Made by a program: the position numbers and the translations under genes. From Streblospio benedicti (lineage: Eukaryota; Annelida; Polychaeta; Spionida; Spionidae): DNA of 64,000 nt. The stretch's first letter is position 1; each line of letters starts with the position of its first letter. Below the pieces are notes generated by a model. That model ran no database searches, was not told the origin of the DNA, and saw nothing but the letters and a program-made list of their open reading frames with translations. Positions 55,317-64,000 of the stretch are shown here, in pieces. The stretch covers positions 40,090,586-40,154,585 of the forward strand of contig CM032669.1 of the NCBI GenBank assembly GCA_019095985.1, in the 5' to 3' direction.

Positions 55317-58066
55317 CTATTCATTCTTTGATTTATAATAGATTGAACTTGACATTTCACTTTTACATTGATTTTGTTTATTTGTATTTTTTATATATCT
55401 ATTAGAATCTGGTATTCCCCACAGCACACTTCCATATAATAAGATTGGTGTAATTTGTTTATCAAATAGTGACATGGCAAATTTTGCCCAAACTGGTGTG
55501 GAATATCCCAGGATTTGTTTAAGAACATGTACAGCACGGTTTGCTTTAGACATTCTTTCTATAAGTGCATTATTAAATTTTCCATTCCTTTCAACCCTAA
55601 CTCCTAAATATTTATAATAATTTACATTTTCTAACATCTTCTCCTCAAACATAAAGTTTTGGGTTTTAGGATTTCCAACAGACATAGTCATACATTTTGT
55701 TTTGTCTTTGTTTACTTGCAATCCCCATCTATTACAATATATTTCAAGATTGTTTAAACAGTTTTGTAACCCTACCTCTTACCTTGAGAATAGTACTAAA
55801 TCATCCGCCCATGACAGAGAATTAAGTTCTTCACTATTTAACATCACTGGATCGCATGATGAGTTAAACATATTATGTAAATCATTTTGAAAAAGATTTG
55901 ATAACAGAGGACTTAAAACACATCCTTGTTTCACTCCTGTGTGTGAAATAAACTATTTAGACAAACCGCAATCTGTCTTTACACAGAATTTAGGATTGGT
56001 ATATGCTGTTTTTAGTACATTGTACAGTTTACCAGTAATTCCATATGTTATCAATTTATAAAACAGTCTCCGTCAATACTGTCAAAACTTTTTTTTTGAA
56101 ATCAACAAATACTGTATAGATTTTTCCTTTTCCTAGTTTTACATATTTTTGAAAAATAGTGTGTAATATAAATAAGTTATCTTCCGTTCTTCTTCCTTTC
56201 ATAAATCCATTTTGATTTTTTGACCAATAGCCTTTATTGGTCATGTAATTGTACATTCTATTGAATATTATCTTCATGAAAATTTTGTTAGTGTTGTCTG
56301 ATACTGCTATACCTCTATAGTTCTCTGGATTGTTTTTATCTCCATTTGTTTATGTATGTTTTATGTTGTTTATGTATTGGAGTAATAATACTAAACATCC
56401 ACTGTTTAGGATAGGTACCATTTGATAGTATCGTATTGAAAACATGTAATAGTGACATTTTCAACTGTACAGATTTACATTTCAAAATTTCATTACAGAT
56501 ACCATCAGGTCCGCTAGCCTTTTTGTTTTTTAATTCTTTAATTGCATTTTCTACTTCTTCAAAAGTAATTTCTTGGTCTAAAGGTCCAGTTATATTCATG
56601 TTTTTTTCAATAGTTGGTAAACTATGTTTAACATATTGCATGTATGAGTATTCATTTGTTTTCTCTTTTTTTGTGTTACTTTTTATATTTAGGAGTTTAT
56701 TAAAATATTTGGTCCAAGTTTCTGAATTTATATCATTTTTAGTATCATTTTTTGGAATCAAACTCTTAATGGTTTTCCAAAACATTGCCGGTTGTTTATT
56801 CTCAATGTCAGCTAGTTTGATTAGTTTATCATCTTTTTTGTACCTTTCCGCTAAGTATTTAATTTTTTTGTATTTACTTTTCTGTGATATGTACTCTATC
56901 CTTCTATTTTTATCGTTTTTATCATTCATATATCTTCTTTTTGCTTTTTTGAACTCTCTTTTTTCTTCTTTTACTTTTTTATTTTTATTGGTTTGTTTAT
57001 TTTCACACTCTTTTCTGATTTCAAATTTATTTGTTTTCTTAATGAGCGACTTTTCTGCTACTTCTTTCAGAATTGTAGTTAGATCATTTATGCATTTATC
57101 ACTGTTTTTTGTTGATGTTATCATATTTAGTTTTGCTATAATTTCTTCACTATTCAATATATTTGTTACTTTTTCCTCACTGTCATTCATCCATTTATAT
57201 CCAATTATGGGTGTTAAATCATCATCTGTTGGTGGGTTGTTTATGCAACTATTGATCTTTATATATCCTGCAATAGGATTATGGTCTGTATACCATTGTT
57301 GTTCAAGTACTCGAAATGTAATAATGTTTGTTAGTAAACTGGTTGATACAATAATATAGTCCACAGTAGAGCTACCATTATATTTATGGCATGTGTTCTG
57401 TCCCCGCCAATCTCCTAGTGTTCTTCCATTTAATATTACCATGTCAGAATCTTCTATAATGTTTAATAATGTTTTGCCAAATTGGTTTACTTTTTTATCT
57501 TCATTGTTGCGTGATCTTATTCTATGCTCTGTATCGATTTCTATTTGTTTTTCATTTGATGTTTCTGTAATATTTTGTATATTTTCCTGTATTTCTCCTG
57601 TTCTAGAGTTCATATCTCCAGCTAAAATTAAATCACCCATAGCACCATAATATTGAATTTCATTCTGCAGAATATCAAATGCAGTGTCTTTATTTTTAAT
57701 TATAGTCCCTACACAGTTTTGAGGTGGGATATAACAATTGCATATGAATATGTCATTATTAGCATTTAACATGTGCTTGTCTAATTTTATCCAGATGAAA
57801 TCATTGCATTTACTTAATATTTTTGATGTCCCTTTAGTTAATTTTGATCTCACTAGTGTCACGACTCCTCCTGAACCACACGCTCGTTTATTGTGTTTTC
57901 GGTCACTTCTATATGTTGTAAAACCATCTATGTGTATACTATCACTGTCAGTTAACCAAGTTTCTTGTAAACAAAATATATCAAAACTTGTAATTAAATT
58001 TCTAACCTCATCAAAACCTATTTTCCTACATATACTACCTTGTATATTCATACTGCCTATCCTCAA
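55317..58066 (-). pseudogene. APE-type LINE, long ORF2 copy
   Basis: ATG 58066 opens MRIGSMNIQGSICRKIGFDE and the endonuclease: FDIFCLQETWL, LILAGDMNSRTGE, GSSTVDYIIVS and YTDHNPIAGYI carry its catalytic Asn, Glu, Asp and His positions. A lysine-rich linker leads to RT: KASGPDGICNEILK, NYRGIAVSDNTNKIF, NQNGFMKGRRTEDNL, VFVDFKK, GVKQGCVLSPLLSNLF and the catalytic SWADDLVLFS. The C-terminal part includes NVNYYKYLGVRVERNGKFNN and LLYGSVLWG. The first 576 codons are uninterrupted; then a shift near 56345, an extra A in an A-run near 56090, and stops near 55950 and 55795. Clade not certain (I/Nimb-like is possible). No 3' tail repeat identified. Confidence 0.85.
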
Positions 58067-58203
58067 GGACGAAGCATTATTTAAATGTGGCTACTACGAT
58101 CAGTGTCCATGATTTTATAAGAAAAGTCAGAAGTGCTTTACCTACTACATGTATATTGTTATTGACAATGTTAACTGCATAGGACAATAAACACTACAAA
58201 AGT

Positions 58204-58476
58204 TTAATAGCAGAGAAAAAGATTTACATGTTTCAGTTGTACATGGCGTTGCATATTGTAGCGATACCCAGTATGATATGGGCACTCTTTGCATGCGATC
58301 AATTCTTTTTTTTGGCACACTTTGACATGTCTAGAAAATGAGCCGTACGAGCCAAACTCTTTACCACAATCATGACATGTGAGTTTGTTTGCACCGTGTT
58401 TAGCGCGTTTGTGGTTGTTGAGGTCTTTTTTGTGGACATACTGTTTTGTACACTGGTCACACTTGAATTGCCTCTC
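58204..58476 (-). CDS. C2H2 zinc-finger protein, last exon
   Basis: The acceptor ttcattacag ends at 58477. The exon opens ERQFKCDQCTKQYVHKKDLN, continuing the TGEKP-like linker from the previous exon (HVG-ERQFKC). Three fingers: CDQCTKQY...HKRAKH, CHDCGKEFGSYGSFSRHVKVC (C2HC) and CKECPYHTGYRYNMQRHVQL with the closing KH. The stop is TAA at 58204-58206. Frame and splice sites are intact, so this looks like a live host gene. Nucleic-acid binding is expected of the family; no target can be inferred. Confidence 0.85.
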   Translation of the reverse strand, partial: ERQFKCDQCTKQYVHKKDLNNHKRAKHGANKLTCHDCGKEFGSYGSFSRHVKVCQKKELIACKECPYHTGYRYNMQRHVQLKHVNLFLCY

Positions 58477-58620
58477 CTGTAATGAAGCATGAGCAAATAT
58501 CTATATAACTGGACCTTCTATATAAAAGAACCATACCATAGAAATTAAATGCAAACACAAGTATAAAACAAACAATAAAAACTGCTGTACCAAACACAAA
58601 TATTGATAATATAAACGTAC

Positions 58621-58778
58621 TCCCACATGTGCCAGTTCGTGGCATTTCAGATGCGTTTTATTGATAAAACCCTTGTCACAAATCCTGCACTGGTGGTGGT
58701 GACCACCAGTGTGGCATCTCATCATGTGGTCTTTTAAGCCACTAAGCGAGGCGTATTCACGAGCACAGGTTTGACAAA
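58621..58778 (-). CDS. C2H2 zinc-finger protein, penultimate exon
   Basis: Bounded by a polypyrimidine acceptor (tttcttttcag, 58779-58789) and donor gtacgt (58615-58620). It encodes two fingers, CQTCAREYASLSGLKDHMMR with CH, and CRICDKGFINKTHLKCHELA with H, then HVG. It enters with two bases of a split codon and leaves in phase 0, which matches the next exon exactly. The 144-bp intron is short. Upstream exons were not found with certainty; the glutamine-rich exon at 61180-61637 ends in a phase that does not join directly to this one, so at least one more exon would be needed if they are one gene. Confidence 0.85.
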
Positions 58779-59234
58779 CTGAAAAGAAAATTCCGAAATA
58801 GAAAGATCTACTTGTATATTTGACATATTGTGGAATTGATAAACAGTGATTACATTAGGACATCAGCCAGCTTTTTGCTCTTCCTTTTAATGTGAAGATG
58901 CATGTGTTGTACATACATTTCTAAATAATTTTATAGTACTGTAAGCTTTTTGGACTTGTACACGGCTCCTGGTACTGGTCGAGGCGCTCACACCGCCTGG
59001 GTTCTCGTTGTGTTTGTCCCAATGATACGTAGGCCCACACTACGGTCGTACAGGGCCTCTCCCAAGACCAGATTGACGGCCCCACACGGGGGGACTTCGC
59101 ACTGGTGCTGGTAGCGACGACTTCAGACCGTGGCACACGCCAAGCTGAATGTGTACCAAAGAGGGTACTAGATCCGAGACACGTATGCACGAGGGTCTAG
59201 TAACCTTATTAATACATGAGTATAGTTTGAAAGG
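58779..59234. other. Upstream intronic or intergenic stretch
   Basis: No exon recognised. 58960-59170 is G+C-richer than its surroundings and may be a short repeat; I could not classify it. Confidence 0.3.
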
Positions 59235-59257
59235 CCCCGAATCTACGAGATTCGGGG
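59235..59257. repeat. Perfect 10-bp-stem hairpin
   Basis: ccccgaatct / agattcgggg around acg. A second short inverted repeat (gttgt-cgc-acaac) follows about 20 bp later. Function unknown. Confidence 0.7.
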
Positions 59258-60180
59258 TTGTTGGTTCCTACGATGTTGTCGCAACAACCTCTCAAGCTAA
59301 ACTGACTGCTATTCCGTCTCGTGATTTGCGAAGTTACATAAAACCAGATAAAACCGGACAAAACCAGTGTTTGTCCTGTTTTAACCGGTCTGTAACCTAG
59401 CAACGGGACACTACTGGACACCGCGGGCGACGTAAGAATACGTCATAAACAACAGGTACATCAAAAATGACGTACCTATGGAAAGTGCGAGCGTAGGACG
59501 TACGGGCCATCACGGTGCGGGGTCAATTAGGGATTGACTAGCTAATGGAGACAATGCTACAATTGCCACCCCGCACCTCTAACTAGCGTTAGCTCACAGT
59601 ACATTAACACATGTGACAACAATTATTCCAATTTTGACTATATCAAAACAGTCACATGTGTAATGTGTTTATTCCCATGTAAATACTAATCAATGAAAAC
59701 GCCCGCCTGGCAGAAGAATTTGACACATTACAATGACCACATGCACGCAGAGTAGAAAATCAAAGACCACTATGAAATGTTATTAATAGAGAACGTTCGA
59801 TTGAAAGAAAAAATGGAAACAAATCAAAACTCATGATATATATTTTCCTGTTTTTTTTGTCATATCAGGCTTTTGAGGAGTGCTGGCCAGCATACTCCCT
59901 TCATGGGCTTATAGCACAGACTCTGAAAAACAGTATTAAAACCAGCTGTGAATAAATATAGTATTCAGTTATTATTTTTTATTCAGTGTTTATCAACATT
60001 GATGTCGAATTGATAACACATGAAACCAATTATTAGACATCATGACATGAATGCAATATACATCCATTAAAATTAAGCTTTTTATTTAATATTGACCAGA
60101 ACTCTGCAAGTGAATGTACATGTATGTAGTTAGTGACCATTCCGTATTTATGACAGGGTGAAGTAGGAGGATTTTAGGGC
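59258..60180. other. Gene-free stretch
   Basis: The words aaaccagataaaaccggacaaaacc form a short tandem run at 59341-59367. No gene recognised. Confidence 0.4.
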
Positions 60181-60420
60181 AGGCCATGAACTTTTGTCAC
60201 AATGTTTGGAGGGGGGGCTATCATTTTTTTTTCACAGAAAATGTACCCCTATTTTTTAGAGATTCTGTACTAAAATTTACTGTTTTTTTATATTATGGAT
60301 ATCCATTAGGTGGAGGGTCATCAATTTTTGTCACATAAAATTGAGGCGGGGTTACAAATATTTTCACAGAAGTTTGAGGGGGCTATTAATTTGTTCACAG
60401 AAATTTTGGAAAATCCTCCT
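60181..60420. repeat. Diverged tandem repeat with G-runs
   Basis: Three or four loose units of the type ttttgtcaca...gaggggg-ctat-a..ttttcacagaaa. A (tg)n microsatellite with a following G-run lies at 60544-60570. Confidence 0.6.
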
Positions 60421-60570
60421 ACCCCACCCTGCCATAAATATTGGATGGTCCCTTACGTGAAACAAAAACGTTTCGCTATCTCATGTGCCCCAAAAACTTC
60501 ATCTAGCTCATATCTATCTTCATTCCCTTTGAAAAATGGCCTACTGTGTGTGTGTGTGTGTGTGGGGGGG

Positions 60571-61179
60571 GCTAGTCTATATAATATTGACATTGGGAAA
60601 GATAAATTTAGTTTTGAAAATTCTAGACTCATACTAAATATACTTGTAACAACAAAGATCTTTTCTGTCTTACAATCCGAGCACTCATATGGACACCTCA
60701 TGACTTAATTTACAAGTTCACCCGAAGTAACCATGGATGAATTCATAATTTCTTATATGATTTTTGAAAATCATAATAATTAATTTCCACTCCAGTTCTG
60801 TGGCAATATAATGCTAAAGAACCATAGTGATATGCCCCTAGTTTTGCTGGAGTGTTAATTTCAAAAAGTGTTGTAGAATTTATATAAAGGTTAACCATAG
60901 AATGATATAATGCCGGCTCTTGCTCATGTTTTTTATCATCTTATTGTTCGTACTGTCGTGTTATGTGTTATTTGTATATATTATTGTCTTATTGTTGGTA
61001 CTGTTGTGTTATCTGTTTTGACAAGTTAACAAAAAATCCTTTTTGGCTAATCAATTATCCTTATCCTTATCGTGTGACGATATTCAATTGCAGAATAGAA
61101 CTTCCAATTATGACCACTTCTAAAATAAGAAGACCTCTATGATATGACAATTGTAAAATATATTTGGATTAATATTTAC
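60571..61179. other. Gene-free stretch
   Basis: No gene recognised; attattgtcttattgttggtac-type words are repeated at 60940-61005. Confidence 0.4.
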
Positions 61180-61637
61180 CCCGTGTGATGTTTGTTGCAC
61201 AGGCTGTTGTGATGGTGGGGCTGATGGTTCTTGCAAGGGCTGTGACTGGAGCTGGCTAGGCTGGGCAACGCTGCTACTGCTATTACTGATGTTAGATTGG
61301 CACTGGTTTCGAAGTGGCCGGGCAAACTGTGACTGTTGCTGTGGGGGTCACACAGCCTGCCATGTCACTGGGCTCCATGGTTGCTGAAACTGTTGTTGCT
61401 GTGGCAATTTTTGCCAGTCGTGTCGTGTAGACGACCGTGGGTGGGGTGGGTAGGATTGTGACATGAGGTCCTGATACTGTTGGGATTGTTGTGATAAGTG
61501 GAGGCTAGTGCTGGGTGGTGTAGTCCGTGTATATTCATGGATTAGATGAAAGTTCGCTGCTACAAAGTCATCCCAACGTTCTTCTGGAACCTTCTCCATC
61601 TGTTTTGTAAGCAACTGACCAAACCCAGACTTCTCAT
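61180..61637 (-). CDS. Glutamine-rich exon with one in-frame TGA
   Basis: The acceptor (attttgtacag) lies at 61638 and the donor (gtaaat) after 61180. The exon reads EKSGFGQLLTKQMEKVPEER then WDDFVAANFHLIHEYTRTTP, a helix-rich block that resembles the BESS-type C-terminal motif of MADF/Myb-like DNA-binding proteins, and then a long Gln/Pro/Ser-rich tail (SLHLSQQSQQYQDLMSQSYP, LPQQQQFQQPWSPVTWQAV and, after TGA at 61348-61350, PPQQQSQFARPLRNQCQSNI, SNSSSSVAQPSQLQSQP and onward). The reading frame is the same on both sides of the TGA. Either a recent nonsense allele, a sequencing error, or the exon is dead. BESS resemblance is an inference; the protein could be host or a Harbinger-type transposon partner. 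Confidence 0.5.
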
Positions 61638-62254
61638 CTGTACAAAATCAATAAAAATATCAAATTCTTCATAATATAATAATTAAAGGAACAAAAAATA
61701 AGGAAGTTGACAAAATTATGTTCAAACATATATTTAACTTCATCAATGATACCCAAAGGTTTTAATGAATCTAATTTTAAATAACTAACAGGATTCATCT
61801 CATTAACCATCATAACAATGCATGTCGTTTCGTGAACATCTGTGCATGTCAAGAACACCTTGAATTTTTAATGTGTGTAATTGACGTTAAATAAATTCTA
61901 TTAAATAAAAAAATACAAAGGATTTAACCGCACATTGTCGGTACAGATACAGCACTGCTGCCATGCACACCCAATACATAGCATGTAAGAATGCTGTGCT
62001 TTAGAAATCACATCATGCGTACAACACAAGTTTTACACGAGTGCGACGCAAGAAGCATGTTGATCACACGGTCACCTCAATTAAATAATACCCCTGATGC
62101 ACCCATAACATACGGAGACAGTGCGACATGTGCCCATAACGATACAGTTGTCAGAGCATGCGGAAAATGCCGTAGACACTTCAGACCTCAGAACACCTTG
62201 CGGCCAACGTGCCCGCAAGTTCAGATGTGTCCCCTCGCTTTATTCATTATTTAG
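61638..62254. other. Gene-free stretch
   Basis: AT-rich to about 61980; no exon recognised upstream of the glutamine-rich exon. Confidence 0.35.
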
Positions 62255-62572
62255 ATTCATTCATATCATTTGGATGCACTCTTGTCATGCCAAGAGCTAT
62301 GGGCCCTCTGGTATGGCTTCACGGTCACACGGGTTGGCTGCTCCTCTGGTGCTGGCTTTATGGTCACCCGGGGCGGCGTGCCCAGGTCCTCCGGGTTTGC
62401 GGGCTCGTCCGTTCCTGCAGGGCTGCAGCCATCAGAGGTGGCTGGCTCGTTACGAGGTGGGTCAAACCAGTCTGAAGACAGGGCTGCTACCTCAGGCGGT
62501 GATGCTGGACGTACAACCCTTTGGAGTGTCCTCTCAACCTCTGGGGTGTTTTCACTGCCAGGCTGGTCCCAT
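62255..62572 (-). other. G+C-rich proline-rich open frame
   Basis: About 105 codons open on the minus strand, from WDQPGSENTPEVERTLQRVV through AALSSDWFDPPRNEPATSDG to RVTIKPAPEEQPTRVTVKPY and HSSWHDKSASK before TGA. It contains a repeated RVTxKP word. Base composition differs sharply from the AT-rich neighbours. It could be the tail of the gypsy-type fossil next to it or a host exon; I do not recognise it. Confidence 0.3.
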
Positions 62573-62731
62573 CAGCTTCTGCGGCACTGTGCTAGTGGTG
62601 GTCCCCATCTCGAGGGTTGCTTACATCGAGAGCCCTGACAAATGAAGAGTGACATACTTATACATATTTTACATTTCAACCTTCTTTCATTACGAGTGGC
62701 AAGTGCAGGTGTGAATTACGTAAGTGCAGAG

Positions 62732-63310
62732 TTAAAATTGGAAAATGTCTGCCAAATGAGACAGCCTTTTCATTTCTCTCCCACTTCTGACTGTTCTGGT
62801 TGTGGCTGTTCTCTCTTCCTCCGGCTTGGCCTGGGTGCCTGCAACCTCAACGATTTCGTCGTACTGGGGATTACTGCCTGTATGTGGTTTAATACAGTTA
62901 TGGTGTACCACGTGGCTTTTGGGTCCTTCCTTGATTCGTACCAGCCAGTCCGACAGCACCTGCAAAACTGGATATCGGCCCACCCATTTGGCGGACAGTT
63001 TGGGACTCCGCCCTTTGTACCTGCTGGTTTCTTTGAGCCAGACCTGGTCCCCCACGGAATACTTCAGCTGATGTCTTCCCCGGTTATTTTGCCTATCCTG
63101 CTGACCATACCTTTTGGCTAACTCGTGGACCGCTTCCAATTTGTGTTTTAGCTGAAACACAAAGGGTTGGCCTATCTCTGAACCAAGAGTAGCGTGGGCA
63201 GCAGATGCGTGGGCAGTAGGATTTCCTGGCCAAACATCATCATGCATGGTGAAGTTTGGGTGGTCTCATGTACTGAAGTACACAATGGCTTATGTGCATA
63301 TTTCCACCAG
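62732..63310 (-). mobile_element. Ty3/gypsy-like fossil, integrase C-terminal region
   Basis: Minus-strand text corresponds to the end of an integrase core followed by the C-terminal GPY/F-like part (around 62860-62990) and a charged tail. Other parts of the element are not seen next to it. Broken, with at least two breaks. Ordinary gypsy lineage is likely; not the same copy as 48450-50980. Confidence 0.6.
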
Positions 63311-63490
63311 ACCCACATGGATAAATCTTGAATACAATTTTTAAATAGTGTTACATTCTTATACGTCAGACATGATGAAGTAAACCTAGAGTATTCATAG
63401 GTGGAAATTGCTTGAATGGTTATTCCCTTGAAACTGGAGAGCCTCATGAAATCTCCACCTTTTAAAGATCTGTCTAGCAATAACAATAGA
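63311..63490. other. Unassigned stretch between gypsy-like pieces
   Basis: Possibly more of the integrase fossil, but the text is no longer readable. Confidence 0.25.
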
Positions 63491-63842
63491 TTATATTTCT
63501 TAAATATATTTACAATATCATAAATAGGACTAATATTACAAGCATTGGTATTTGTATTCTATATATTGGGGGAATGATTTACGTTATTCAGCAATATAGT
63601 ATTATAAGTATATAGATCATGTTTAATTTCATAAATATATTAGATATAAAGCTCATAACAGACGACATTTCATGACATATTGAGTTCAATAATTAATTTT
63701 GGGTTATAATACTTGTCATATTTCAACCAAACTTGTTGTTAAGTAAGGCCACTCCTCTATGAACCATTAGAACACCTTAAAGACATATTCAAGAATTTAT
63801 TTTCTACGATTTTTGATGTTACATATCCCCCCTAGTAGCCAA
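63491..63842 (-). mobile_element. Possible gypsy-like 3' end: polypurine tract and LTR start
   Basis: In minus orientation ctactaggggggatatg (about 63826-63842) is a polypurine tract of the same form as the one at 53153-53163, followed by a TGTAACATC start typical of an LTR. Upstream (63940-64000) a short RNPAQRKKPPPANTG-like basic tail fits the end of a gypsy-type reading frame. The far end of the LTR is not identified. A fossil cut by the window edge. Confidence 0.35.
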
Positions 63843-64000
63843 TCAAACTTTGTTATCAATTACTTGACATTAGAAAATTATGGGAAATTACAGCTCAAAC
63901 TAATCTTATTACCAATCTGAAGATGTATGAAACAATGATTACCTCACCTGTGTTTGCTGGAGGAGGCTTTTTTCTCTGAGCAGGATTTCTGCACGACCAT

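Noticed and set aside
56436-57359. Long hydrophobic plus-strand open frame (307 codons)
   Set aside because: It is the antisense of the uninterrupted LINE endonuclease/linker coding on the minus strand; the Phe/Leu/Ser richness comes from the AAA/GAA-rich linker.
58921-59190. Possible 5S rRNA or small RNA gene in a G+C-rich patch
   Set aside because: Does not match the 5S rRNA box order and no pol III internal promoter was recognised; left unclassified.
62121-62645. 174-codon plus-strand frame
   Set aside because: High G+C removes stops on both strands; the minus-strand proline-rich frame has the more protein-like repeated motif, though neither is certain.

Overview
The window is AT-rich animal DNA from a repeat-dense genome. 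Introns with clear GT-AG borders, a C2H2 zinc-finger gene, a BTB-BACK (kelch-like) gene copy and an AGC-type protein kinase all mark a metazoan. The mobile-element mix (Tigger/pogo, hAT, Helitron-like, Penelope-like, L1/Tx1-like and CR1-like LINEs, a CR1-like LINE with a 2A peptide, and a Ty3/gypsy relative with integrase ahead of reverse transcriptase) fits a marine invertebrate, deuterostome or lophotrochozoan. I cannot name the species. Nothing bacterial is present. There is one 100-base assembly gap (37196-37295).

Layout. 1-9.1 kb: a decayed hAT-like transposase, possible exon remnants of an unrecognised gene, a 3-kb LTR-like unit (3913-6947) and a Penelope-like reverse-transcriptase scrap. 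9.1-21.2 kb: one Tigger/pogo transposon with its ends and TA target duplication still visible, stretched from roughly 2 kb to 12 kb by nested insertions. These are an LTR-element fossil, a 5.5-kb terminal-inverted-repeat (TIR) element carrying an intron-containing AGC kinase gene, and a Helitron-like element that itself holds a smaller Helitron-like copy and a MITE. 21.2-31 kb: almost gene-free, made of tandem and direct repeats, with a ~69-bp minisatellite near 24.9-26.8 kb. 31-39 kb: fragments of a CR1-like LINE, a DIRS-like fossil, a gene family with a TGCDTTS motif, a Penelope-like element and an L1/Tx1-like LINE fused to it.

39.6-46.6 kb: a 72-bp minisatellite split by a second Tigger transposase gene and by a large inverted-repeat structure made of two head-to-head partial copies of the TGCDTTS family; a Tigger-type MITE follows. 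46.7-54.8 kb: a hAT transposase with a Helitron-like insertion, abutting a gypsy-family fossil with protease-integrase-RT order, which abuts a broken kelch-like gene copy; then a tRNA-like/SINE-like unit, the 3' end of another gypsy fossil and a CR1-like LINE with 2A peptide, PHD finger and endonuclease. 55.3-58.1 kb: a fairly long LINE. 58.2-58.8 kb: two exons of the best host gene in the window, a five-finger C2H2 protein. 61.2-61.6 kb: a glutamine-rich exon. 62.2-64 kb: more gypsy-family fossil sequence.

Taken together, the window is a genomic graveyard with a few host exons. The most notable object is the TIR element at 12849-18383. Its ends, the interrupted Tigger reading frame on both sides and a target-site-like duplication show it moved as one unit, and its cargo is a spliced-type AGC kinase. 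Gene names are omitted because no ortholog can be fixed from sequence alone.
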